Shown one piece after another: positions 34,613 to 46,745 of a DNA stretch of 64,000 nucleotides. This DNA is from Termitomyces sp. T153 (Eukaryota; Basidiomycota; Agaricomycetes; Agaricales; Lyophyllaceae). The position numbers and the translations under genes were made by a program. The stretch spans positions 1 to 64,000 of the forward strand of contig JACKQL020000002.1 of assembly GCA_018296165.2 (NCBI GenBank). Direction: 5' to 3'. The notes under the pieces are model-generated. The model worked only from the letters and a program-made list of their open reading frames with translations, was not told the DNA's origin and made no database searches. Numbering within the stretch: the first letter of the stretch is position 1; every line of letters begins with the position of its first letter.

Positions 34613-35128
34613 TCAAGTCGCATGTTCAGCAGAGCTTTTGAAACCAAAGTAACCTCGAAGGTCTCGGAGTCGAGACTTGCGTTTCTTCAGTGGTACACGT
34701 GTGACGCCGGACAACGGAAGTTTCGAGACATATTTCAAGTCCTCCTCTGCTTCAGCAAGCCTTCCTAAGATATAATCGATTCTAAGCACTAATTATCAGA
34801 TACAGAAAAGTCCAAACTCACCTAGCCTGGCGTTGCAAGCTCCACGTTTAATTCTAATTGGCCTTGACATCGTTCGAGGAAAGCATTCGAGTTTCTCATA
34901 TCGATTGACCATGACGGTATAAAGCTCGACCGCTGCTGCTGTGTGACCAAGAGATTCGAGAGTCTCTGCCATGACTCCGAAATCGTGCAATTGTAATTCA
35001 ACGACTGCACCCTATATCAGCTACTGTATCACGATAGATGCAACTGGTGGCTTACGGTGATATGGATGATTCAGTGGAAAAATGAGGGGCTCGGTATGGG
35101 AATGAATTGTTGTGTCATGAGTATTCAT
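34613..35128 (-). CDS. Small TPR-like protein
   Basis: Three exons: 35128-35056, 35004-34822, 34764-34613, with introns of 51 and 57 bases, give 135 residues. The middle part has the spacing of a tetratricopeptide helix pair (VMAETLESLGHTAAAVELYT and ACNARLGRLAEAEEDL). The C-terminus is basic (PLKKRKSRLRDLRGYFG). Only one or two repeats are present, so it may be a shortened relative of a larger TPR protein. Partner and role are unknown. The frame is continuous across both introns, which argues that it is expressed. Confidence 0.62.
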
Positions 35129-35693
35129 GATACTTATTTAGGAGATCCCTATCGAATTTAAATTCTTTATAAATGTCCATTTAGGAGAGGGTGGCGCAGC
35201 ATGGGGCTGACTGAGACATTCAATTTCGATTAGTAACTGATTTAACCTCGGAAAATCGTTTAGGGGTTCTGTTTTTCACGCGTAAAAAGTGATATAGGAG
35301 ACTGGCCTGCCCCTCGTTGACCATGTCATCATTATATTTGAACATGTCACCATTATATTTGAGCATGTTATCATTGAATTTGAACATTTCATCATTATAT
35401 TTGATCAGACTACGGATCGTAGTTTCTTAGGTTCATTAGTTTTTCGCAGTTTCATTAGGAATGGTTATGATCTTATCTTATCGAATAAACTTCTGATGTA
35501 TCTATTTCAGACAATAAGAATAGATAGAGAATCATGCAAAGGTGTACGAAAGACCATATTCTTGACGAGGGAGATTACACTATACGGCATTATTGATATC
35601 TTACAGGAGTTCTTTGATTCGTTTCACAGAACAAATTGGAGTGAGGTATCCTGGAGACAGCATAAGCATTTCAAGGCTAGGATATGATCGTAA
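35129..35693. other. Spacer with a 21-base minisatellite
   Basis: No gene seen. It holds the repeat at 35322-35405. Confidence 0.5.
35322..35405 (+). repeat. Four tandem 21-base units
   Basis: Units begin CATGTCATCATTATATTTGA, with one to three mismatches between copies. Confidence 0.92.
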
Positions 35694-37995
35694 TCATACG
35701 ATATGATGGGAGCTTCCTAGCTGTGGTTTCTGACTGAATCTTGGATGCAGGATTAGTCTGTATGTGTTACAATCGGTGAGAGGGTTCGACAAGGTCGACT
35801 TGTAAGGGTTTTTTACCTCACGGATCTAAGCAGTTCTTGATACGATTGCTTGGGATTTCGTGCTGTGGTGGAGGGCGTCAATTCCAAATTGGACTTCTCC
35901 TCACGATCAGCATACTCAAAGATAATATGAAAGCCTGTAGATGAATACATCACCGAGTATACCAGGAGTTATACTGGTGATCACTTACATAGCTCATCGC
36001 TCCGACGGCTACACCACCTGCAAATGTATCTGCACTGGTTTGACCATCTTGGCATCCAGACCAGGATATCTGATGGAGAATTCCACTAATAGGCTACTAG
36101 TGGGATATAGACGCCAAGGTGCTTACTATGTCTGCCGGTGTTGAAAGTTGTTTCCTCATGCGATCGGTAACGTGGCTTCCCTTCAATCGGCCATGCGAAG
36201 AATACTACGTACAATACGTTCATACTGTTGGAATTTGGCAAAAAAAAGCCACTCACGATATACGGAAGATCTACAGCACATTGGTCAGCGTCAAAGTGTG
36301 ACAAAGATAGAAATTTACCGAGTACAGTCCCAGAATGACAACACTAATGACCAATCAATGTCCGCCGATAACCAAGGACTAGTGTGATTACTCACGTCAA
36401 AGAGTGCCTGAGAGCATGATAACCAGCTTAAAACGGAGAATTAAATAATTCGCTGCATATAGCTACTCACGGTGAGTCGGCATCCGTTAGGCAGATTCTT
36501 CACCTGATCGACCTAGCTCAGCCATGACTCCCCTAGAAGCGTCTTTTGGACTGACCATAATCTCGTTCATCTCCTAATCGAGCAACATGCGGGGTCAGCC
36601 GAGTTAGCAAAGCTGTGTCTTTCGAGGTACGAACATCATCAATGATATGTCCAGCTTTCTTGAAATCAACGGGATATATAACTTCCGACTGTCCATCAGC
36701 AAGAGAATGAAGCTGCAGAAAGGAGAATCGCTGCATTGGGCGAAAGCAAATACCTTCGTCATAGCCATCAATTTCATCTCCATTTAGATCCTTTGTTTGC
36801 CCTCCGTGACCCGAATCTACAGTTGCGGATGAGCGGTCCGGAGAATGGACGGACGATGCGAATCCCTACAATGAAAAAAAAGGGAGTCATGAGACTTAGC
36901 TCCGCGGACAAGCCATCGCATCGCATCTAGGATATTCTGTCGTGTTGGTATTTGACGAGGATTTATTGCACCGTCGGATAGAAGCACAATGTCTCCTGAT
37001 CTGTATCCCCAATTCTCTGCATTGCATCAGACATCGAAAATTTACGGTTCTTGGAAAATTGAAGTTCTCTTACTTATCAAGAAATCACGAACATGTCTCG
37101 CATCGTTGATGCATCCGCGAAGTTCGTTCGGTTGTCCCAGATAGTTTATCCCAATCTGAGCGAACATGATCGGGTGCAGTAGAGGAAAATTTCAGGAAGA
37201 CGACGTACACATAGTGCCTTTTTACGGCCGGTACACTTGGAGTACTGAAAATGCGGAATTGCACCAAGTGACTGGCTGTGATGCACCTGATTTGGCGCCT
37301 TCGGGGGTAGAGGCAGGGGCTTGTCTACCGAGTACTTGTGAGGAATCAGGGGCTTGGGATTTTTGTGGACTTTGGCGCTGGGAGTGGGTGGGGGGGCCGG
37401 GGGTGGAGGAACATATGATGGGAGATGCGACTGGGAGTGAGAATGCGAGTGAGAATGCGAATGGGAGTGGTGATTACGAGGGTGAGGATGCGAATGGGTG
37501 CGCGTTCGCTGGTAGTCATCGGCCTGGGATGAAGGATTCATGTAGACAGGCGCATAGGAGGGAGCTACAGGGAATGATTGCATTGGAGGAGAATTGGGAC
37601 CATAGTAGACGGCTCTTTCATATCTAAATAGAAAAAAAGCATTAGTGCGCTGGTACGTGAACATCTGCAAGTCTCCATTACTGTGGCAGGCTTGAGCAGC
37701 GCCAAAGCTGAAGGTCAAAGCAAAAAGCCGATAAGAAGGGAAACCTACACGTAAGTCGGCGGTACAAAACCAGGCATTGTGGCTGAATGTGAAGAAGGCA
37801 GAAACCCTCCAATCATCGGACCAGGCTCTCTGGGCTGTCTGTGGCCAGGATGGATTGTTAAATTAAAAGAAAGACAGAATATCTCGCTCAAGAGACTCAC
37901 GGCCCGGATGTCGCAAAACTAATTGGATAACAGGTTAGTCCAGCTCTAGCTCCTTGGCATAAGTAGAGATCATACCCTGGAGTTGGCATTCGCAT
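35694..37995 (-). CDS. Type I metacaspase
   Basis: Eighteen exons rebuilt by eye: 37995-37976, 37918-37901, 37838-37751, 37664-37209, 37155-37074, 37016-36870, 36816-36754, 36681-36635, 36573-36556, 36503-36471, 36407-36396, 36343-36319, 36270-36257, 36204-36127, 36069-35989, 35934-35905, 35848-35817, 35757-35694. The total is 435 residues. A Pro/Tyr/His-rich prodomain (about residues 1-190, with a Ser-His run) precedes CTGRKKALC and [18 protein letters not shown]. The catalytic His274 lies in YSGHGG and Cys330 in DCCHSG, and [12 protein letters not shown] follows. It is a Ca-dependent Arg/Lys-specific cysteine protease linked to stress and cell death in fungi. Every exon junction keeps frame. 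Two acceptors are AAG. It looks active. Confidence 0.86.
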
Positions 37996-39091
37996 TTGAG
38001 GAGGATGGTTCTGGTTCGAGGGATCTTCCCTGTGGAGAACACCATTGAAATCCCACATCATCTTAGAAGAACGAAGCCCCAGGTTGTGCGAACGAAGTCA
38101 AGGATACGTGTAAGACCTAAGCTAGCGCAGGATACGACGTGTCGATGTGGTTGTCCCTGTTCAAGGACGTTTGAATCAGACGAAGTAGCAAGACGGAGGT
38201 CAAACAGCGCTGGGTAATAGTATAATGATATACTAGTGATCGGTTCTGCGGCATGATGCGCAAGTAACTTTGAAACACCGATTTGGCATCACCCGTGATA
38301 GTACGAAACGGCCGCTAGGTGACGACCACAAGACACTATGTATATCAAGAGTTAGAGACGCCAGCTGAAGTAGAGACAGCTTAGACAGCTTAGAAGCGCA
38401 TTGTAAGTCTTCCATTACGTCAGCAATGATCGGCTCGAGTCTCTCCTTGACAATGTCTTGACCATATTGGTCAAACTGCTCTCCAACTTCTTGAAATATT
38501 TACTCTTTCCTCCACGACTGATTGGTGACTTTGACTTACAACAGTGGCTTTTGTCAAGTGCGAATTCCCGTGTACGGTTCACTATCACGTTACCATTTCG
38601 GATTTCCTCAGCGTTCGTACGCAGACTTCTTTGTTCTACTCATTCGGCCACAACTTAGGCAATTGTGCACAAGAAAGGAACGTATTGCGATGTCTCTGCC
38701 GACAGTGAGTGTCAACAAAGGAAATAGTACAAAGGATTCCTGAAGGCGCCCGCTGGTGTCTGACTTGACACCCGTGTAGATGGCGGAGATAGATATCAAT
38801 ATTGTAACGTTGTAACAAGAAGTCTTATACATATGTTGTCTCAGTGCTCAGCCTTTGCATGTCTCATTCTGCAAATGGAAACCAAAGTATGTACTAAGTA
38901 TAGTGCCCGATTTCTCACCGCTACCATAGCCACCAGTGTGATTGTTGTCAGATCAAATGCTCCAGTTTAACCTCTTTACCCACAGCTATCGGTAGCTGGG
39001 GTATTTGGATATTCGAGCAATTACAGCATCCATCGTGTTGACTTCATCAGCATATCTATGACTTGAACGCAACAGCGCCCCTGTTGTGTAG
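37996..39091. other. Intergenic, no gene recognised
   Basis: Short frames on both strands without motifs. It serves as the divergent promoter region of the metacaspase and the kinase-like gene. Confidence 0.45.
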
Positions 39092-40445
39092 ATGGCAGTG
39101 TCGCATTTTATGATAAAGGCGAAACTTGAGTTTGCCTTCAAGTTTTATCCTCTCATCACACTCCTCCAATTACCACGATTCGTCCAAGTTACTCGTGACA
39201 TGCCAAATAGGTACTTGAATGAGGAAGACTTTTCAATAGTCGCATCGACTAAATTCCACTCAATCGAGGGCTTGAGAGCACCTTTCAGGAAATACTGCGC
39301 TTTTTATACCTTCGAAGGGGCTGAAAAACTTGAAATCCCATATATTGCTTATACTGGGGATGCTCATTGCTCGGATTACCATGGCATCATGGATGATACT
39401 CCATTGCGGGTTAGATTCTGGTATAGCAACACTTTCGACAAACAGCTTCAAGAGGTCTTCCACGCAGTAAGTGACCTTCAGGGCTCATCGATCATATACG
39501 AGTCCTCTGTTGTAGCTATCTGATTCCAATCTATACGCAGCATCTCAGGGACAAACTCCATGACTGGAAGCGTGCCGCCTCCGGGCACAGGAACATTTCA
39601 CCTTTTCACGGCCTTGTCGAATCACCCGGCTGGGGAAAAGTGCCGTCTCTCGTCGTACCCCTATATGAAATGGACATTAATGACTATGTTCATTGTATAC
39701 CGCAGGCAGATCCCCTGTTAATCGTAAGCGGACCGTAGTTCCTGTCATGCCACACTGAGTATATATGTCTGGATATCTAGCTTCTGAAAGTGGCAGATGC
39801 GTTGGCATATATGCACAGCCTAGATCCGCCTGTCGTACACGGAGCCATTCGTGGTGTAAGTTACTCCGTGTTTATCCGGGTCTTCGAAATACTGATTGAG
39901 AGTTTTTTTTACTAGAAAAACATCCACATTGACCAGCATGGGGAGCCTATGTTAGTGGATCTTGGATTAGAGCATTTGCCTCGGGCCTATGGAGCATCAG
40001 AGGACCAACACGACCGGGACCACCTCCGGTGGCTGGCACCCGAGATCATTGATCCTCCCGAATCCGATGTCCAGGAACAAGATGTCTCATATTACTATTC
40101 AACACCTGAAACAGATGTCTGGAGCTTTGGAATGACTATTCTTGAAGTAAGGTACCTTCAATTTATGTCGTGTACAGTAACTTGACCAGTAAAACTTAGG
40201 TGTTGAGTGGCAAGATGCCGTGGGCGAATTTCAAACGTAACCCATCGGTTGTCTATCATCTCATACAAGGAAGTTTGCCGCAGCGCCCCCAAGTTGAGGC
40301 TATCACGGACCTGATATGGGACCTGATATTACTTTGTGTCAAACAAGAGCCCTGCCAACGGATAAATATGAATGGAGTGAGAAGCTATCTCCAACTCTAT
40401 GTGCTTCTGAGCCATGTTCCCAAACATTTATTGTTGCCACATTAA
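39092..40445 (+). CDS. Kinase-like protein, predicted pseudokinase
   Basis: Five exons: 39092-39466, 39541-39723, 39781-39855, 39916-40146, 40200-40445, all phase 0, give 369 residues. The C-lobe is clear: VVHGAIRGKNIHID (catalytic loop), MLVDLG (DFG position), RWLAPEI (APE), ETDVWSFGMTILEV (subdomain IX), and QEPCQRI (subdomain XI Arg). The catalytic-loop Asp is replaced by Ala (HGA instead of HRD/HGD), and DFG reads DLG. No clear Gly-rich loop or VAIK lysine is seen in the N-terminal 125 residues. It is therefore probably inactive and acts as a binding or scaffold protein. The frame is fully open across five exons, so it is not simply a dead gene. Confidence 0.82.
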
Positions 40446-42017
40446 TCCTGAGGGCTCTGCACAAGATCGAGATCATAATATGTTTGCTCCTTGTTATCTC
40501 TCTGCTATGATTGACAGACACCATATTCCCATATATTTATTCCTCATATATATATCTATATATATGTACTACCAGTATTATCTTATGGATATCACCTCTT
40601 TGTAATGTACTCTCTACTAATCCAAGCAACAATGTAACATGGTGATATACATTGGCTACAATCCAAGAACTTAGGGTCTAGGGTACTACAGGTCTAGGCC
40701 CATCCAGTGCAGCTGACAAGCCATGGCCATATGGTCCAATGGTGTCATCCTCTTCCTGGGTCAACCTCAATTTGAATTCATTCTTTCTAAGAACATTGGA
40801 CTTGATTCCTCACCAAGCCAGTTAGGGGCCACCAATTGTTTTCAAGTGTTCATATGTTTATTTCAAGGAATGCTATGCCTTAAAGATTAGGTACAGGCTG
40901 CAGGTAATGGTATTCTGGTCTTCCATAACAAAGGCCTTATTCTGCTCCTAGCCTAAGGGCCAAATCCATTGATCTGAGCTCTCAATCACTACTTTTAGCT
41001 CAGCAATATTTGCAATATATGCATCAGTTCTAAGGTTTGTCCTTCCTCAGATGCCCACACATGATTCCAGTTATGAGAGTCTGGCTATGTGGATTCATGT
41101 CCTTGAATTTTGCACCTTCTAGTCATATGCTTGCACATGACATTCATCTGGTCCATCCATCCATCTGGTTCTGGTTTTCTGGTTCTGTTCTGGTTCTGTT
41201 CTGGTCATTATCTGTCTGGTTGTGTGGATTCCTGTCCTCACCAGCTATATCCCCTGCCTGGCTATCTGTATTTCTGTCCTTGGATTTTGCATATTCCCGC
41301 TATGTCTACTGGTTATTATTATTATGGCTATTGGTATTCCTTTGTGCCTTCTAATTATTTCCATTTTTGCTGTTCTCCAAATTTTTCCTTCTTCTGCCTA
41401 CTTGCTATACTATATGTCACTGTTGATTCCTGCACCGCTGTGCTCATGAGTTGGAATATGATATCACTATTTATTTATCTTGAAAATACTGATTGACTGC
41501 TTGATCAGCTGCTGCTACAGCAAATGGATTGTGTAAAGTCAGCTTATCACATCTTGCTATACTATATGTTGCTTGCGGATGCCTGCACTGCTGTGCTCAT
41601 GAGTTGGAATCTGATATCACTATTTCTTTATTTCAAAAATATTTGTTGGTTGCTTAGTCAGCCACTGCTACAGCAATGGATTGTGTAATCCAGTCAGCTG
41701 TCACATGTTGACCTCCATTCTGCAGTCAGAGTTTCCTATTGATGGTGAGGGTGTTCATGTGTGACAATGTGTATTTATGTATGGCTTTAGTGTACTATCA
41801 TCAAACTCAGTTTGCCTTCTAGCTATTTGGTATGTTGAGCCAAGTCAACCAGTTCCAGAGATCACAAAGCACTTGAGAAATGCAGAGAATGGCTAAGAAC
41901 TACTCTGAACTCAAAAAACCATTGTGTTTCCTTTTGGGGAGTATATGTCCATACACATATTAGTCAATGAACTATCTATGAACAGAGAAGTAATATTGGA
42001 TGCATACACAGCATGTC
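40446..42017. other. CpG-poor repeat block, no gene recognised
   Basis: AT-rich sequence with C/T-rich simple stretches (CTGGTTCTG-type, 41160-41225) and a 152-base tandem duplication. Hydrophobic frames here (such as 41037-41354) are by-products of the composition. Confidence 0.5.
41401..41708 (+). repeat. Tandem duplication, period about 152 bases
   Basis: A segment beginning CTTGCTATACTATATG at 41401 recurs at 41553. Both contain CTGTGCTCATGAGTTGGAAT and end in a GCTACAGCAA(A)TGGATTGTGTAA block. Confidence 0.85.
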
Positions 42018-43055
42018 TGTCAGGTTCCGCTGACTACGGGGGCTCAGCTACACTGGGTGAGTCCTTACTAGGTGGACATAATGTCCTGTGCTTATAACTT
42101 AGCACTCTGGGGTTGGTGTGGAGTGGAGGGACTTGCAAGGAGAAGCTAAGGGGAGTGATCCGAGCAAGTCTGGAGTGGTCCGGGGAGGTCTAAGACCAAG
42201 TATATTAGATGTTGGGCTTGGGCAGGTGTCAGGAACAAGTTCATAGGTGTGCAAATAGATTGTGGGGCAAGCAGAGGCTTTGCAAGTGATGGGGGTGGAG
42301 CTGGAGTTGGATGAGGGATCAATCAAGACTTGATGGGTTCCAGGGCCGAGTGAGGAGCAAGGTCCGGAGTTGTCGGAAGAATGTTTGGGGGTTGTAGCAT
42401 GTGCGCAGAGTTTGTACTGATGTTGGAGATGAAAAGAACTTAGAGAGACAAAGGAAATAGAGACAAGACAGAGGCAAGACGAGATGAGACCAAGAAAGAG
42501 ATAGATTTGAGACTAAAAATAGAAACAGAGATGAAAGAAACACAAGACACAAGTAACCAGCTAATGCAATATCAAGACTAGAGTATGAGGAGCTACTCTA
42601 CAACTTATATACTGACTACTGGATAGCTCCAGAGGACAGTGGGTATGGCAGTGGGGCTTGACAGAGCTGCGCAGAGTTGACAGGTGTTGGGTATGATCAA
42701 GGAGTGGGCTGCAGCAATATTCTGATGGGATCAGCTGGGGATGTGGGCTGCTCCAGGGTTGTCATGATGCTCTGGAGCAGGTCAGGTGAACTAGGGCAGT
42801 GAGCTGGAGGCATATGACAGGGCCAGGAATGGTGATGGAGGGTTCCAGGGGCTCAGGGGAAGTGTCAATGGCTGCAGAGAAGGTGTCGGAGTTGGCCAGG
42901 GGGCCATCAGGGTTTGCCAGAGAAGCATTGGAGTTACCCAGTGTGGGCACAGAGGATGGGCAAGGGTTGGGGGAGTTTGGTGGGGCATTGTGAAGGGCTT
43001 GGGGAAGTGAGCAGGTTGGGAATGAGGTCGGGGGTCTAGGGAGTGGGTTGTGACA
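42018..43055 (+). mobile_element. Solo LTR, older copy
   Basis: Starts TGTCAGGTTCCGCTGAC and ends GGGTTGTGACA, 1,038 bases. It is flanked on both sides by the 5-base target duplication ATGTC (42013-42017 and 43056-43060). It is homologous to the elements at 58784-59975 (reverse) and 60654-61688. No internal retrotransposon region is attached, so it is a solo LTR left by recombination. Confidence 0.88.
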
Positions 43056-45663
43056 ATGTCCAGAACAACACAGAGGGTGCTGTCACTGAGCACAGTCAAA
43101 GTCCTGCATGGTTGTACTAATGTTGGAGTGTCAAATGATCAGGAATCATATGGAATGGTTCTGGTTACATACTGCATCACAATGCAAGGAATGTGGTAGT
43201 GAACTCGTCAGGTGTTCCAATTTGTGCACATGCCCCATATAACATATTTTGACATTTTGTCTGTATCTGTGTAGATCAACAATTTAATTGAAATCTATGT
43301 GGTGGATACATCTAAATCATACAATTACAACAAAAAAGGTGTTATGTATTACAGGGATTATCATTTCACAAGTAGGCCAAAATATAATACTCAGTATGGC
43401 ATACCTGATAATTACTCTTTTCCATTCTGTAAGATGATACTTTGATATAGAACCAAAAAAAGCATCACATGTATCAAGTTGTGCATCAGCTAGATAATAC
43501 TTTTGAGTAAAATTGGAAGATCTATAATATATGCATCATGAAGCATCTGTAGCCAAGCTTTTCCATTGACTAAGCATATATTAAAAGCAAAAGTGAAATG
43601 TGTTAATAGGCTTCAACAGTAGCTGAACACATATTTCAGCACTACGACTATACTCTAGTTAAGATATTTATTCAAGAATGAAGAATTTACATGGGCAGGT
43701 TCAGCATATCCTGTTGATCATTGAACACTTTCTGTTCATAAGTGTCCAGCTTTTGATGATTCAGCAAACACAATTGTTAATTTTGTCTTTGTATATTTTT
43801 GCATTTGATCTTTGCACTGTATGAGTGCACTGAGAGGAAAATTTGAATTTCTTTGTAATCTTTGTATCAACATTTTTTCAAATCAGCAGCATTATGAAGC
43901 TTGTTAGTGATTACAGTTACTATCATCCTCCACATTTTTCCACAGAGCAGTTCTTGCATTAACATGAGTGTCAAACTGAGGTTGAAGATGTGTAAGCTTT
44001 ATGATGAGCCAGCCTTATAAATGTGATGGTGAAGGTGATGCAAGGAAAAAAAAATAAAACTAACTTGTTGCAGAGATCATTTCTGCTTAAAAATTTTGAT
44101 TAGTGGTAGCACTGTACACAAGAGTGATTGCTGTGAGTCATGAGCTAAATAATTTTCATCTCCATCCAAAAAATGATTTTACTTTTGGTGCTTCAACACA
44201 GGTTTTGATGCACAAACTTGTTCAAGATACTCCTTTTTAATCTAGAAGTGTACTAGTAAGGACAAAATTATGGCAGGAAGAAAAAATGCTATCAAGCTAA
44301 GAAAAGGAAAACTCAACTTGTTTTAATTAGAACTGATTAAAATAATAAACAGAAGATTAAAGAATTAACAACTGCCTACTAAAAAAATATATGACTTTAT
44401 CTTCAAGCTTTTTTGGTGGATCATTATCTCAGTCTGTTGTTATTACTGCAAGCCAATTTTACCAAATCCCTCAAAATTTCTACTCAGGTTTGCCTCTGCA
44501 GACAGTATACATTTGAATTCAATTGATGTGTTTTTCACATTCTAGTCTCTATTTAGCCATCATATCCTTTTGATTGATATGACAATGAGTCAAAAAACCT
44601 ATTTCAACACTAGCTATGTCATTTGTCTTCATGATTATACTTTGTATGTTGTAGCAGATGCTAAAACCTACTTACTACACAAACCTCTTCATTCACTCGA
44701 TGACAACTTGAAAGACCAGGTCTAAAGAGTTTCTATGGCATCTGGCAGAAAGTATTCTGACCCTTTTGTAGAATTTTTCTTTGTTTAACCCTCTTCAAAG
44801 ATATAATTTGATGAGCTTATTGACCAATAGCTTAGAGGCATGACACACTAATAGACAACTTTAGCAAAAATCTTAATATATAAACATCAAAGCATTGGAA
44901 TTTTATTAAACAAACTTGGAGCTCCTTCAAAACTTCAAGAGTACTTGATGTGTTTGATATGTGAGGGCTCCAACCAAAGTTCTTTGTAGCACATGTGAGA
45001 ATTAACGAAGACTTTGAAGCCAGTTTTTATTAATTAAGTGTAAAAAAGTGAAACAAAATGAAAGAGTATCCAACATCAGTAGTTTGACTCATCCTACGAC
45101 AATTATTCTGTCACTGTCAAAATATTGAGACTTGGAAGGCAATTGCTGGAATAAAATAATTTCATCATGGCTATCAAGTGATAACAGCTAAGTTGAACAT
45201 AGGAAGGCTTCCATTCTTTGATGGCAGATGGCATGGCTATGTTTCTTATAGGTGTAAAATATTTTTAGGTTGATGATTTTGTAAAATATGAGTTTTATAA
45301 GAATAGTAACTACAGCAGTACTTGGCAGATTCTCTGACAAGCACTTATCTTACCCTTGACAAGGGACCAGCCACAGAAGTAAATTGCAGGACCCTTGACA
45401 ATATTATTGATTTATGTATTTCCGAGATCCTTTGACTCTGGTTCACCATCATCGCTAACACATATCGAAACTGAAGAAGAATTCTTTCCTCCGAACACTC
45501 AATTGCTACTGGTCATTTTCATTTCCGATTCAATACTATTGACAGTGGTCCGCCATCAATTTTGGGTTTCCTGATGCGGGCCCTGGTGGGATGAACGGGC
45601 CGGTAACCGTGACAGGCTTCTGTTTCCCATTCCTCTGAAAAAGGCGTAAGATTGGCCTTCCAT
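43056..45663. other. CpG-poor AT-rich block, no gene recognised
   Basis: About 2.3 kb with very few CG dinucleotides and only short frames, ending near 45415 where base composition returns to that of the genes. It is probably degraded transposon sequence. Confidence 0.5.
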
Positions 45664-46347
45664 ATGTCGGACTCTTCGCACGTCGTCTCAGTCCTTCAGA
45701 AAGAAAAAGTTATCCCTGATGTTGTGCCTCCTGATTTCATACCTACAATCTTTTTCACGATCGTCTGGCCTGATGGGAAGGAGGCAACCTTAGGCAACTT
45801 CCTGACGCGCGAGGACACGCTTGAAGAGCCTCGAATTCATGTAATCCATATGCCCTCAGTTGAAGCCTCTACAGCTTCATACACGCTAGTGATGACCGAT
45901 CCTGACGCGCCTTCGAGAGCAGACCCTAAGTATAGGCAGTTTCGGCACTGGGTGGTTCGGAAAAACATTCCACCTCAAACTCTGTTCCAAGAGCTTGACG
46001 ATTTTGCAGATCACCGGCTTGAGGATACCACCTGTTACAGAATCTTCGTCGGTTGTTAAGACGCAACCCTCAACCACGCCCTACCGTCCTCCTGGACCTC
46101 CACCTGGAAGTAAAGTCCATAGATACAGTTAGTACTTATTCCCAAAACTCATTCTGCTTTAAACCGGTCACTTTTAGCTTTCCTGCTTTTCGAGGAACCC
46201 GAGTCAGGATTTGTAGTCCCACCAGGAGCTCCCGAATACGGAGTAGCGCTCGAAGAAAGACGTAGTTGGAACGCTGTGGATTTTGGAAACAGGTATGGGC
46301 TGAAGTTGGTCGGCGTGAACTTGTTCTTGGTGCAGGCAGCGGATTAA
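45664..46347 (+). CDS. PEBP-family protein (carboxypeptidase Y inhibitor TFS1-like)
   Basis: Three exons: 45664-45954, 46010-46127, 46178-46347 (introns of 55 and 50 bases), give 192 residues. The ligand-pocket motif [16 protein letters not shown] is followed by FRHWV, then [25 protein letters not shown] and [11 protein letters not shown]. The end [23 protein letters not shown] is typical of fungal PEBPs. Members bind anionic phospholipid head groups and can inhibit carboxypeptidase Y or modulate Ras/PKA signalling. The start is the ATG at 45664. The frame is open further upstream only with a TTG. Confidence 0.9.
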
Positions 46348-46745
46348 GCGGTGCTCGATTGAGAACGGACAGTACGACGATCCTCTCATTCAAACTAGGA
46401 ACATTAGATGCACATCATTATGATTTAAGCACAAGAGCATACACAAGTAGGAGGCAAAATATTTTATGCACAATGCTTGACCAACAAACAAGACGTGGCC
46501 AAGGGCAAATTTAGAATCAATAATGAGGAAAGCAGTCAAGGATCAAGGAAAAATGGTCAATAATATGGCATCAAGGTTCGTAAATCAATACGTGACAAAA
46601 TCGTACAGAAACGTGAGGGACGAGAGCGTGAGATTGACGATTCACAGAAACGAGAAAAAGAAAACTGGCGTAGAACTTGAGGTGATCTAGCAAAGGAACA
46701 GTATACCCTCAAGGGAGCAGGAGGCGGAATGACGATCATGGAGAC
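46348..46745. other. Convergent 3' spacer, no gene seen
   Basis: About 400 bases between the ends of two convergent genes. No motif. Confidence 0.5.

Noticed and set aside
41037..41496. Hydrophobic frames suggesting a membrane protein
   Set aside because: They overlap in different frames and arise from T-rich repeat sequence. No gene structure is present.
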